A stretch of DNA of 5,251 bases, taken from NCBI GenBank assembly GCA_025454675.1, contig JALONZ010000202.1:1-5251 (forward strand). The letters are read 5' to 3'. Below the pieces are notes generated by a model. That model saw only the letters and a program-made list of their open reading frames with translations. It was not told where the DNA came from and did not search any database. Of the stretch, positions 5,188 through 5,251 are shown piece by piece; the stretch's first letter is position 1; each line of letters opens with the position of its first letter. The stretch is from Anaerolineae bacterium. Lineage in GTDB: Bacteria > Chloroflexota > Anaerolineae > Aggregatilineales > Phototrophicaceae. Both the position numbers and the translations under genes were made by a program.

Positions 5188-5251
5188 TCATCTGGGGAAG
5201 CAGGTGAAATGGTAAAATAATAGGAAGTCGTATTGATTAATCATCTGAGAT
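5181..5251 (-). pseudogene. Upstream continuation of the methylase in a shifted frame
   Basis: The main methylase frame meets a TGA at 5188-5190, just after unconvincing residues (LLFYHFTCFPR). The frame offset by one base instead reads INTTSYYFTISPASPDERK down to the A-run at 5184-5181, joining smoothly to IESGVALEDIAKAVKG in the main frame. One missing A (four instead of five on the coding strand) explains the break. The shifted frame itself meets a TGA at 5243-5241, so a second lesion may be present right at the window edge. Either the gene is decaying, the base is a sequencing or assembly error, or a -1 shift occurs on the A-run. Confidence 0.6.

Noticed and set aside
1..5251. CRISPR array, tRNA, rRNA, transposase or attachment site
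   Set aside because: No evenly spaced repeats, cloverleaf, rRNA-like block, terminal repeats or transposase motifs were seen on either strand.

Overview
The window looks like bacterial chromosome of moderate GC content, with dense short genes and strong Shine-Dalgarno sequences. The style (ankyrin and TPR small proteins, a VapBC module, a DUF1156-type methylase) would fit Chloroflexota or a similar environmental lineage. That placement is inference; no marker gene is present.

Layout from left to right. The window opens inside an unrecognised rightward gene (to 323). A 104-base spacer carries an extended -10 promoter and a perfect 7-bp inverted repeat, followed by a rightward ankyrin-repeat protein (428-997). 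A leftward 12-TM major facilitator transporter (1013-2152) converges on it. The transporter's intrinsic terminator is folded from the last codons of the ankyrin gene. A divergent intergenic region (2153-2256) then leads to a small rightward TPR protein (2257-2637).

The right half (2611-5251) is accessory in character and reads leftward. It holds the C-terminal two thirds or so of a DUF1156/COG1743 DNA adenine-methyltransferase-like protein, then vapB, then a vapC-like gene. The methylase reading frame does not stop at the ATG at 4926: it is open to 5187 with convincing coding content. It then continues in another frame, so the gene is either broken by a one-base deletion in an A-run or the assembly has an error there. 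Its true start lies beyond the right edge. Relatives of this methylase are associated with anti-phage gene clusters, but no partner gene is inside the window.

The most unusual object is the vapC-like gene. Its first ~79 residues are a normal PIN-toxin N-terminus. The rest is not PIN sequence but reads like the C-terminal tail of a DUF433 protein, a family often found in toxin-antitoxin contexts. This looks like a deletion fusion that removed the second half of the toxin, leaving an intact VapB antitoxin with a probably inactive chimeric partner. I see no CRISPR array, tRNA, rRNA, insertion sequence or clearly new multi-gene system.
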